64,000 nucleotides of DNA from Eleusine coracana subsp. coracana (taxonomy: Eukaryota > Streptophyta > Magnoliopsida > Poales > Poaceae), in NCBI GenBank assembly GCA_032690845.1, contig CM064424.1:40437511-40501510 (forward strand), in the 5' to 3' direction. Positions 22,284-32,033 of the stretch are shown one piece after another. Each line of letters begins with the position of its first letter. Position 1 is the stretch's first letter. The notes under the pieces were generated by a model. It saw only the letters and a program-made list of their open reading frames with translations. It made no database searches and had not been told where the DNA came from. Position numbers and translations under genes: made by a program.

Positions 22284-22973
22284 TCAAATGGTGACATTTT
22301 CACTCTCCTGGTAACTGTTGTTATACGAGAATTCAGCATAGGGTAGATACTCATCCCAGGTACCACCATGTGTTAAAACACATGCCCTAAGCATATCTTC
22401 CAAAATTTGGTTCACACGCTCTGTCTGTCCATCGGTGGCGGGATGGTAAGTAGAACTACGAATTAGGCCTGTACCCAAAGATGCATGCAGCTGTTCCCAG
22501 AAACGATTAACAAACTGCAAACCACGATCTAAGATGATGGTCTTGGGTACTCCATGACGACACAGAATTCTTGCAATGTATAGCTGTGCGTATTGCCGTA
22601 TGCTGTATCTATTGTTGACTGGTGAGAAGTGAGCAAATTTGGTGAGTCGGTCCACAATGACCCAAATAGAATCATGCTTACGCAAAGTGAGGGGTAGGCC
22701 AACAATAAAGTCCATGCTGATGTCCTCCTATTTCCAAGCGGGAATACTCAATGATTGAAGCAATCTAGCTTGTTTCAAATGGTCAGCCTTGACTCTCTGA
22801 CAAATATCACATTCTGCAACATATCGAGCCACTTCTCGCTTCATTTTTGTCCACCAAAAATTCTTCTTCAGATCTTGGTACATTTTATTACTACCCGGAT
22901 GAATGGAGTACTTAGAGTGATGTGCTTCATCCAAGATTTTCCGTCTAAGTTCAAAGTCTTTCTTTTGGTACAA
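22284..22973 (-). pseudogene. Integrase of RE-E pol
   Basis: H2C2 zinc motif from 22940 (HHSKYSIHPG ... CDICQRVKADH), one frame break near 22727, then the core: MDFIVGLPLTL with first Asp, IILDRGLQFVNRFW where the second catalytic Asp is kept, ATDGQTERVNQILEDMLRA with the Glu. It ends in SYQESENVTI where SP-F-ALYG would be expected, showing a small shift. Mutated copy. Confidence 0.85.
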
Positions 22974-23796
22974 CCAAACGGTTATTGAACCATAGGGTAC
23001 CGTCGGAGTCTTGAGTGAAGCATTTTGCTTTACCCTTCTTAATGTTTTGACGGATATGATTCATACCAATGTCATTTTTCTGTGCAGCAATGATTTCTTC
23101 ACAAATAGTAGAATGTACACTAAGGTTGCTAATCACTATGGCAGGCAAAACATGAAGGCTGGGTTCTGAAGCAGTGACATGGTTGCCATTGTTCTGATAT
23201 TCCAGTACTAGGTGATGGTAGTGTACCTTCCTACTCAACGCATCGGCGACCACATTGGCCTTGCCCGTATGATAATGAATCTCCAGGTTATAATCCTTAA
23301 TCAGCTCTAGCCACCGACGCTGTCTCATGTTCAGATTAGTCTGGGTAAAGATATATTTTAAGCTCTTATGACCCATGTAGATGTGCACTAAGTTTCCGAG
23401 CAAATAATGCCTCCATATTTTTAGTGCAAGTACAACTGCAGCTAGTTCCAAATCATGAGTTGGATAGTGCTCTTCATGCTTTCATAGTTGTCGAGATGCA
23501 TAGGCAATGACACAATCTTCCTACATGAGCACACATCCAAGTCATGTCCCAGATGCATCACAATACACATCGAATGGCTTGGTGATGTGTGGTTGAGCCA
23601 GTACTGGGGTAGTGGTCAATAATTTCTTCAATGCTTAAAATGCTTCTTCACAATTGTTGTTCCAGTTAAATTTCTTATCCTTTTTCAACAGCTCCGTGAT
23701 GGGTTTGGTCAGCCGAGAAAAATTTGGAATGAACCTACGATAATATCCAGCTAGCCCGAGGAAACTACGTACTTGATGAACCGTCTTTGGTGATTT
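22951..23796 (-). pseudogene. RNase H of RE-E pol
   Basis: Minus strand. 23796-23452 holds the RT thumb/connection in other frames (VRSFLGLAGYYRRF; FDVYCDASG with the first RNase H Asp). The open part 23451-22951 has [17 protein letters not shown] (Glu), [14 protein letters not shown] where the usual Asp of TDH/SDH is replaced in GHK, and [13 protein letters not shown] (last Asp). Asp-to-Gly in YMGHKS would damage catalysis. Confidence 0.8.
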
Positions 23797-24606
23797 CTAA
23801 TCTAACACGTCTTGAACTTTGCTAGGATCCACCGAGATACCTTCCGCAGAAACTATGTGACCAAGAAATGGCACACGGTCCAACCAAAATTCACAATTGC
23901 TGAATTCTGCATACAGCTTATGATCTCGGAGGCGTTGAAGAACAATGCGAAGATGCTCAGCATGCTCTTCCTTGGACATAGAATAGATGAGTATGTCATC
24001 AATGAATACTATCACAAATTTGTCCAACTCGGGCATGAATACCGAATTCATGAGATACATGAAATGGGTAGGGGCATTTGTCAATCCGAATGACATTACT
24101 AGATACTCAAACAATCCATATCTAGTAGAGAAGGCGGTCTTCGGAATGTCTTCGGCTCTGATCTTGATTTGATGATAGCCCGAACAGAGGTCAATCTTTG
24201 AAAAGACCTTAGCACCAACCAATTGGTCGAAGAGGATAACTATACGGGGTATTGGGTATTTGTTCTTGATGGTAACTTCGTTAAGAGGCCGATAGTCAAC
24301 GACAAGGCATAAGGACTTGTCCTTCTTCTTCACAAAAATAGCAGGGCAGCCCCAGGGTGAAGTGTTTGGGCGAATGAATCCCTTTTCCAATAACTCATTC
24401 AATTGCTTTTTCAAGTCAGCCAACTCATTCTGGGCCATTTTATACGGGCGATGGGATATCGGAGAGGTTCCTGGTTGTAGCTCTATCTTAAATTCCACGT
24501 CATGGTCAGGCGGTAGACCAGAGATGTCCTTGGGAAACACGTCCGGATACTCACGAACGATGGGAATACTCTCGAGTGATTGCCCTTCCAAGCGATGGAC
24601 AACCAA
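23797..24606 (-). pseudogene. Reverse transcriptase of RE-E pol
   Basis: A 269-codon open frame: [52 protein letters not shown] (first Asp), [12 protein letters not shown], and [13 protein letters not shown] (catalytic DD). It ends at a TAG in LD-stop-KSPKTV, inside the connection to RNase H. RT copies the RNA genome into cDNA. This domain is itself intact by motif, but the polyprotein is interrupted on both sides. Confidence 0.9.
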
Positions 24607-24642
24607 GGCTTTCGAGGAATTGGCATTTAGAGAAAGTGTGTC

Positions 24643-25059
24643 CTATCCATGCAAGGGAGAGTTGATGTGAACGATGCAAGGCTCAATGTCTAGCATGGCT
24701 CCATGGGTTTTCAACCAGATCATACCTATGATCAGGTCGATCTCTTGGTCCTTGAGCATGATGAAATCAGTGGGGTAGATCTTTCGATTAATTTCTAGTG
24801 GAGCCTTACACACTACCTCGTTAGCAAAAATTTGTCCAGCAGGAGAGCGGATGGTGTAGCATCTATTTATGATGGTGGTGTGGAGTTTATGTTTTTGCAC
24901 ACAAGCTTTGCTAATGAAGTTATGCGTAGCACCAGAATCAAAAAGTGCAAGGACAGGCTGGTGATAGAGCGAGAGTGTACCGGTTAGCATGAGTTCGCCC
25001 TGAGGAATATCTTCAGTATTGGTGTAGTTCACTTGGGCACCACGAGATGGTGCATTCAC
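24643..25059 (-). pseudogene. Aspartic protease of RE-E
   Basis: Minus strand from 25059: VLALFDSGATHNFIS has the catalytic Asp-Ser-Gly-Ala, followed by TTIINRCYTIRSPAGQ and IGMIWLKTHGAMLDIEP (the second conserved protease block). It continues directly from the gag zinc-knuckle region and ends at HGxDTLS before a stop near 24640. Confidence 0.85.
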
Positions 25060-26922
25060 ATTCCTGCTCTGGTTCTGACGCTGGTTGCTATTGTGGCTGT
25101 TGTTATTGCGCCTCAGTGCGGTGCAGTTCTTGGCAATGTGGCCGGTACGACCATAGTTGTAGCATGGATAACTGCTTCCATGATCAACAGGCTGTGGGGC
25201 ACGAGCAGTCTGATTTCCTTGCTGCTGGTATGGTGCACGGTACTGAGTATTCTATTGTTGGTACGGTGCACGGGGTGGGAAGTTCTGCTGCTGGGGTGGC
25301 CTCGAGTAGTTCTGACCATATCGCCGCTGATACTGCTGCTGTGGAGATGCCCGAAAATGCTGTCTGGTAGGTGAAGTGTAAATCAGGCGGTGCTTCGCCT
25401 ATGGGGCAGCAGAGGCACTAGTAGGGGCCTTTTTTTTGCGATCTTCTTCTTCAACTTGACGCATAGCGCCTTCCTGGACAATAGCAGCATTGACCAAGTC
25501 GTTGTATGTGCCGGTTGTTTGCCAAGTCTGATGTAGATATGGCCCGATCTTCCGAGAGGTAAGGGGATAAACTCAAATTTGGGGAACTCGACGTCGATGA
25601 CCCGGCTTGAATCAAACACGATCCAACCCCGCAACCGTTACACCAAGCACAACTTGATTGTTCCTGCAAGCGAAATCGAGAACACAAGCAAGAGAGGATA
25701 AACACGCAATTTGAAATTGCAAATATGGATGAAGCGAATCACAAGAAAAGGTTCAAGCTCTGAACGCAAAAGGACTAATCGCCACAGTGGTGTAGAACAA
25801 GAACAGGGGGCCCTGGATTATTGTAAAAGGACTTGTCGCCACAGTTACAATAATTCGATCAAGTTTCTCTCTGGAAAACTAAACTAAACAAAACCCGAAA
25901 CTAAAAGATGGCGGCTACTGAGTTTATGTAGAAAACAAAGACGTCCTAGGGTTAGGGCGACCAGGGGGGGTGCCCACAACATGGGCTTAAGGCCCGACAC
26001 GATACATGGCCAAGTTGGCCCAAAATAGGTGGCACAGCACCTTGTCATGGTCACATATTATGACTCACGACCCTTCTGGAGGTAGGACTAGAACCAAAAC
26101 GACGGCGTCATCGTCCCCTTTCCAACGCATCAAAGAACGCCTCGTTTGGACATCGGATGTGGGAGATATCATCAAAACCGTGAAGGGGTGTCGGCTGAAT
26201 CCGAGATGAACGTGGCGACCGAGTTGGTAACGACTTGTAACTTGGGGAAGGCCATGATATGTGCGTATCCAGCACGGTGATGTCCTCATCAAAGTCAGAC
26301 GCTCCTTAAGGGTGGCATTCATACCACGTAGAAATGCATATCTCTTTTTATCCTCAGTATTGACATACTCAGTAGCATACTGAGCCAAATGATTAAAAGC
26401 TTTAGAATATTGGAGGACATTCCTCCCTCCTTGTTTCAGATCCATAAATTCCTGGAATTTCCTCTGCATTAGGCCTGCTGGGGTGAAATGAGCATGAAAT
26501 GCAGTCTTGAACTCATTCCATTCAACGCGGCGTCCAGCGGGCAGAGAAGCTTCATAGTTTGCCCAACAGGCTCTAGCAGAGCCCTGGAGTTGTTGGGCGG
26601 CGAATAGCACCTTCTGGTGCTTGGTGCATTCTAGCAGACCAAACTTTGACTTGGTCTAGCACAGCCAGTGATCGGCATGCTCGAAGATTGGTGGATGAGT
26701 ACCTAGAAAATCTGAGTAGGTGCTCTATCGAGGCTGATTGTTGTTGTTATGGTGGCTTCCCTGTCCAGCTGGATGGGACGTGATATCCACTAGCCGACAA
26801 AGAATCTCAGAGTCATTTTGCTGCCGGTTGAGTGCAGCAGCCAATACCTCAACTAGTGAGGGCTCAGTATTAGCTCCTTGCTGAGAGCTTTCAGGATCAT
26901 CCTGATTCCGAGTATGCACCAT
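25060..26922 (-). pseudogene. Gag of RE-E, split by a solo-LTR-like insertion
   Basis: Starts at 26922 (MVHTRNQDDPESSQQG), then frame changes, then AAQQLQGSARACWANYEA, FTPAGLMQRKFQEFMDLKQG and ATLKERLTLM (Retrotrans_gag). After the insertion at 25516-26274 it resumes with TYNDLVNAAIVQEGAM and a basic Q-rich part, ending with a zinc knuckle CYNYGRTGHIAKNC near 25150, in which the second Cys has become Tyr. Gag packages RNA and forms the particle. Confidence 0.8.
25516..26274. mobile_element. Solo-LTR-like insertion inside RE-E gag (about 760 bp)
   Basis: Separates ERLTLMR from TGTYNDLV, two adjacent parts of gag. It starts TGTTTGCC and ends CAGCA, so it has TG...CA ends. Flanks are CCGGT on the left and CGGTG on the right, an imperfect 4-5 bp duplication. 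It has no coding capacity. On the minus strand it shows TGTAACTGTGGCGACAAGTCC-like and CTGTGGCGATTAGTCC repeats around 25770-25850. The family is not recognised; solo LTR is the simplest reading, and strand is uncertain. Confidence 0.6.
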
Positions 26923-26946
26923 GCTGCAATTTATATGGTTGCACAT

Positions 26947-27213
26947 TAGTCATTCCTCAAAATAATCCATAAAAACACATGTGCAAGAATATAAATTTGC
27001 AAGAGGCACGGATAAATTTCACAAGTAACAACCATCTTCATTAATTCAATTCAGACTACATGGTTGTTAAAAGGACACCGTCACACGACTTCTTACACAT
27101 ATGTGCCAACGCCTAGCTACGGTATTGCGGACACATAATGCAAGATTCACACTCCTACATTGAACTAGGAATACTTATATTACACGACCATACACCGGGG
27201 TATAGCGATCCAA
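26947..27213. other. Spacer between accessory ORF2 and gag of RE-E
   Basis: About 270 bp of AT-rich sequence without an ORF. It could hold an internal promoter, a splice site or a reinitiation site for gag translation, but none is evident. Confidence 0.4.
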
Positions 27214-28085
27214 CTACTCCTGGCCTACGTCTTCTAGCTCTTCTGGTTCTTCTAGTTCCATAGGCTCTTCTGGTTCCTCCAGATCCATCATTTCCACATC
27301 ATTAATACCGACCGGTGCCATCTCTACATCCTCTTGTTCTCCATACTCTATGATGATCTCGTCCCAATTTCCTTCAATAGGAAGGTGGGCAGCCTTGAAT
27401 GCATCCAAGTCATCTTGAGCCTCAATCATATCATGCTCAAGATCTGCTGCATCTAGCAAGGCTTGGTCACGTTCTTCTATAATTGCATCCATCTCTTCAT
27501 TCTTTGCTTGAATTTGTTGGTTCAGTTCTGCAATTTCCTCATCCTTAGCTTGTTTTTCGACTTCAGAAAGTTGAAGTGCAGCATGAAACATATCCAGACG
27601 CCGGCATAAGTTTGTGCATAAGGCGAAAGTGCATAAGCCATAATACTCTATTATGGGCAGCATAGGATCATGGTAGCGATGGTTTGGATCAAAGATGAAA
27701 TCCACACACCTAATCCACTCAAAGTCCATCACATCATTAATGGGCAGCAAGGCAACGGGTGTTCCAGCAACATCATGCTTGTGGTCTTCACAGAACCGAG
27801 TAAGTGCCTTGAATGCAGCTACATTCCAGGTGGAACGCAAATCTGTCCTGATGACGCTAATGGTCCAAGATTCCCATGTAGGAATGACCGAGTAATTGTC
27901 GGGAACTGCCACATGGATGACACATGAGGGGACTCCATGCTCCTAAAATTCCTTGCAAACATAGGTGGAAGGAATGGAATATCCGAATCTCTAGAGAACT
28001 CTCCAAAATAGGTGAACCATCCCGGTGAACTCCAGGCCGTCGGTGATCTCCCAACTGGTGGCGGTTGATTGGTGTTTTCAGCCAT
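27214..28085 (-). pseudogene. Accessory ORF2 of RE-E (coiled coil with acidic tail)
   Basis: Starts MAENTNQPPPVGR at 28085. A frameshift near 27960 separates the first about 40 codons from the long open part (from about 27912). The N-terminal module has GYSIPPTY-type and HVAVPDNYSVIP sequence, then TWNVAAFKALTRFCEDHKHD and IEYYGLCTFALCTNLCRRLD. A coiled coil follows (VEKQAKDEEIAELNQQIQAK, EEMDAIIEERDQALLDAADL), then an acidic repeat-rich tail (LEEPEEPMELEEPEELEDVG). It appears paralogous to ORF1. The ancestral length is about 290 residues. Function unknown. Confidence 0.65.
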
Positions 28086-28359
28086 CTACAAGGAAAGTAC
28101 TTCGATTGAGTCAAAGAGTACAATCAAGCTAGAATTCTTATGAAACTCTGTTGCAACAACAGTAGCAAAAAAGGATACAACCAATACATAACATAAGTCA
28201 ACATAGTCTTAAGTACATGAACTCGGGATATGTGACCATCGAGTTACAAAAGCATCTCACACAGTGATCCCCCAAAATACCACAACCACGCGTGGTCGAC
28301 AAAAGCTACCTACCCAACTTGTCCTGCCTACACGATCTAGTCTGGTCTATCATGATCCC

Positions 28360-29253
28360 CTAAGTCCTGTCTCTAGCTGGTGCCTCGTAGTCCATGTCAG
28401 ACTCCTCATCCATGTCCTCATCCGGATCCTCCTCCTCAGGTGCTGCCGGTGGCGCCAGGACCGCCTCTAGCTGCTGCTGCAGGCCCTGGTTCTCGTGAGC
28501 CAGAGTCTCTAGATCCTCTCCCATGAGCTCCATCTTGTGCTGTGCAGCTGTCAACTGATGCTGCAGGTGCTCGTTGTGGTTGGTGCGCTGCTGCATAATC
28601 ACGCCACGTCTGTCAACCTCCTGCGTGAGGGTGTCACGCTGTCTAGAGACCTCAGTAACACGAGTCAGCTGCTGAATCTTGCTCTGCTGTGCATCAACCT
28701 GTGTCTGCAGATCATTCCTCTGCACCCAGGCCTGCTTAGCGTCAGCCAGAAAAATCCTGCTGTGGCTGCTAGCCTCCTCGTCCAAGTTGAGGAGGTACTC
28801 GGAGTAGTGGGACACACGGTGGTACCCCACGTGATACTCTCGGTAGTCGTCGCAGGCGATGTGCCTCACGCGCCTCTGCCATACCGGGTTGGCCTGGTGC
28901 CAGATGGGAATCATCTAAAACGGAGTCCCAGAGAGCGCTGTTGTGTGGCGCCCACAGAAGTCAGTGAGGGCCCTATGGGCGACTCTCTCCAAGCCCTCAC
29001 GGAGGCTCCCACAAGTCGCCATGCTCTCCATCCCTGCCTTGTTGAGGTTGCGCGGGTGAGTGGGCACGCTGATGTGCACCTCAGCAAGAGTCGCCCCGTG
29101 GCGGTGGATCTCGTGGCCCTTGTAGGAGGGCGGCTCGTCATAGCCCAACAAGTGTAGCAGATCCCACAAAAGTGTAGGAAAGCCATGGTGGTGGAGACTG
29201 GTGGTGTAGCACCACCCGTCGTGCGAGAGCTCCTCAAAACCGTGGTCACCCAT
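28360..29253 (-). pseudogene. Accessory ORF1 of RE-E (coiled coil with acidic tail)
   Basis: Starts MGDHGFEELSHDGWCY at 29253 and stays in one frame to 28360, broken only by a TAG at 28915-28917 where RE-A has Glu. Module 1: FPTLLWDLLHLLGYDEPPSY, HISVPTHPRNLNKAGMES. Module 2: MIPIWHQANPVWQRRVRHIA, YHVGYHRVSHYSEYLLNLDE. Coiled coil: LTQEVDRRGVIMQQRTNHNE, LQHQLTAAQHKMELMGEDLE. Acidic tail: EEEDPDEDMDEESDMDYE. About 297 codons. It precedes ORF2 and gag on the same strand, so it is likely on the same transcript. Confidence 0.65.
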
Positions 29254-30092
29254 CTAGAACAAAAACCTAATGGTGAGTACAGTGTTCCATGGGCAAAATA
29301 CATATCATTAACAACTGTCATGGTGCTGATAATGGTAGCAAAACTACATCACAACAATTTGATTGAGTCTAACTTTCCCTACAATAGAGATGCATTTCAT
29401 ATAAAGTGCTATGAAATACAGAACCAAGTTTTTAGTTCATATTTTCCAGTCTCAAGGTGCAATAATACGGCGAGGGGTTTTTAAAACGGATTCTGTCTTG
29501 ACTGTACCACAGTCAGAAAAGTAGGTATTTTGAACAGAAAACAAGGTCTTAAAATTAGGGGTTGGAACCAAGTTATACCTCGCTTTCATAGCTTTCCATA
29601 TTATATTTATTTTCTCAAAAATTCTAAGTAAATCTGGACTTATGAATTTTGCAAGTTCAGGGTGACAGAGGCTGAGTGCTTTGGCTCTACTGGACAGAGG
29701 GAAAACAACAAAATTATGAAACCTATTGGAGATGAAAATAGACTTCAAGGGCTTTCCAGATTGGGTTTAAACTCTTGCAAATTCAAAGTACAACTTTAGT
29801 TATGAAATTTTTAAGTTCAGGGTCATGCTGAAAACAGTGAGTTGACAGATTGTACTTGTTCTCTGTTTCTAAGGTTGTTACTGTTATGATCGAATTTTAA
29901 TTTAAATTCTAGGTGACAGGGGATGTTGAGACATTTCTGAAAAGTATTTGTATACCTTATTTGGTTGAGTAAATTAATAGTTATAAATATATTTTTATTC
30001 AGAGGTTGGTGAGCAAGAGGAGAACAAGTTTTAGTTTAGTTATAATGGGATGCATGATGCAAAACTTTTATAATGGGATGCATGATGCAAAA
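29254..30092 (-). other. Leader of RE-E, with deletion junction
   Basis: Non-coding and AT-rich, homologous to the RE-A leader. At about 30042-30092 the 26-bp segment ending GATGCATGATGCAAAAC occurs twice in direct succession, and the sequence then jumps straight into the middle of the LTR. The PBS and the start of the LTR are missing. The duplicated segment looks like filler made during end-joining. Confidence 0.75.
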
Positions 30093-32028
30093 CACACTAA
30101 ATAAATTCCAGAGCCTAAAGTAATTCATATTTTTACCAACCAAAATTTGGGGTTATAGATAATCATGTTTTTACTAAGCATGCCAAAAATCAGGATTCAA
30201 TTTTATCCCTAGAATTTCTGGTGAATTATTTAGTATTTTGACAGTTTAATATATTAATAAAAATACATGTACAGAGATAGAGATTTATCATTTTACTAAA
30301 ATAGAGCACTGAAAGATGAACCTAACAAAATTTGTTTGGGCCACATTGGGTTTATATTCGACTTACTATGAGTTTTTAAAGTTAATAGCAGTTTCTGGGA
30401 TTTTTCTGGGTATTTTCTGGTTTAAACAATGCCACGCATGTGCCACATAGGCTGCCAGCTCAGCGACAGCTCAGCGCCATGTCAACTGACAGTGGGATGC
30501 CAGTCAGTGCGCCGGGGACTCGCCGGAGAGCGGTCAAGGCTCACCGCCGGTGTCTGAGCGCGAAGAAAGCTCGCCGCAAAAGCACTCACATGATGCGCAC
30601 GTCGAGACGAAGGGCTGGGTAGGGTTCGCGGGGACAGATTCTCACCAGAAGGTGGCTGGCGACGAGAGGCGGTGGAGCAGTGGTCTTTGGCAGCGTTGCG
30701 AAGATGGCAGTGAGCACGAGGTCGAGCGCCATCTTCTCCTATAGCTTCACGGGGACGAGGCGGTCACCGGCATCGAGTAGGAGTGCGACGGGGAGGGCCG
30801 GAGATGGGAGCTCGTCGTGGAGCGGCTTTGATTTCTGCCGGCGGAGAGAGAGGTCCGGGGGAAAAGCAAAACGCGCAAAAACAAAGGGGGAAAAGGTCTG
30901 GCGAGGTCGGCTGGGGGTTAAGTTCGCGAGAGAGCAAAAGGGAGAAGTCGAGGCTCACTAGAAACTGGGAATTTTGGCCAGCGGCGGAGAAGCTCACCGG
31001 AGTGATGTGTCTCGGTTTTCTTCAAATTGGTTCGAGCTCACGTGGAGATTGACCGAGCGATGAACGGGGAAGCGGGAGGGGAGTTGTGCGCAGCTGCTAA
31101 TGCTTACGGCTTGGCTCGGGAGGTAGCAGGGGTAGTGGCAATGCAAGCTTGATCTTGGTTCGGTAATGGCGGGGAGGAGCAGAGCGCAGAGAGGAGAAAA
31201 TGGGGAGAGCAAAGAGCAGCGGCTGGTTAAAGCGATGCATGAAAGGCTGGCGGGTGCGCCTTGATACCGTGCGAAGGCATGCAATGTTGTTGGGGTCTGA
31301 GAGCGGGAAGAGGGGGCGGAATTGAAGGTTGCGGTCGGTCTGGTGGATGGCGCAGAGGGAGAAGGGGCGGCCAATGTGCAGCAACCGCGGTGCAGTGATG
31401 GACGGGACAGCACAAGCGAGGCAGAGGGGTGGCAAGCGCGTTGTAGCGCAAGGAGTTCTGAGGTGGGGTGGCGTGTGGGGGAGAGGTGAGCAATGTGCTT
31501 GCGTCGGCAGGGGGAGGAGTGTTGTGCCGTCCCAATGGAGAAGAAAGGAAAAAGATTTTCCTTTGAACCTCCTTGGAGATTTAGATCCTTACAAAAAGGT
31601 CCCTGGTCAATGGAATTTCCAAAACAAATAGCTAGGGGCCTAGAATTAAGTTGGGATTTTGCATAATGGTCCTCTGTGATAATCCTAGTGCTCTGGTGGG
31701 ACCCATTTGGTCATAAATGTTCTAGAGATTTTTATATTTAAATTCAAATTTGAAAGGTTCCTAGGTTTCATTTAATTATTTGGGGTATTTCCAAACATGG
31801 TAAAATACTCATTAAATTCTATTTTAATATTACTAACATGATTATGAATTTATTTGGTATATGTTATATAATAAAATTTTTATTTTTCTCACAATTGGTT
31901 TGCAGGGTTTTTAATTGCCTAGCATTAAGTAAATATGGGAGTGAGTCTTTATTATTACATGCTAATCATATTCATGATCTGTGCTCTTCATGTTTGTTAA
32001 ATAGAAGTGAGATATCTAGGGTGTCACA
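30093..32028 (-). repeat. 5' LTR of RE-E (inner end truncated)
   Basis: Begins at ACACACTAAATAAATTCC, equivalent to about 4445 in RE-A's LTR, and ends GGGTGTCACA next to the TSD. It keeps the GC-rich core (30430-31540) that the 3' LTR has lost. About 1.9 kb of the U5 side is missing compared with RE-A. Confidence 0.88.
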
Positions 32029-32033
32029 AGAAC
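32029..32033. repeat. Target-site duplication of RE-E, right copy (AGAAC)
   Basis: AGAAC directly after ...GTGTCACA, identical to 19156-19160. Removing RE-E and one copy rejoins the antisense ORF region of RE-D. Confidence 0.95.

Larger units (their letters stand above)
19161..32028 (-). mobile_element. RE-E: Ty3/gypsy (chromovirus-like) retrotransposon with perfect TSD, 12.9 kb
   Basis: Minus strand: 5' LTR (30093-32028, U5 end and PBS deleted), leader, accessory ORF1 (29253-28360), accessory ORF2 (28085-27214), gag, protease, RT, RNase H, integrase, PPT, 3' LTR (19161-21791). The pol order and integrase (GLPLTLRKHDSIWVIVDRL) are of the chromovirus type, and the long LTRs with an iMet PBS (seen in RE-A) suggest the Tekay/Del group. 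I could not find a convincing chromodomain, so the lineage is tentative. A solo-LTR-like insertion splits gag. Multiple stops show it is dead. Confidence 0.9.

Noticed and set aside
30440..31631. ORFs of 60-139 codons on both strands
   Set aside because: Same GC-rich LTR core in RE-E; compositional artefacts, not conserved with RE-A.
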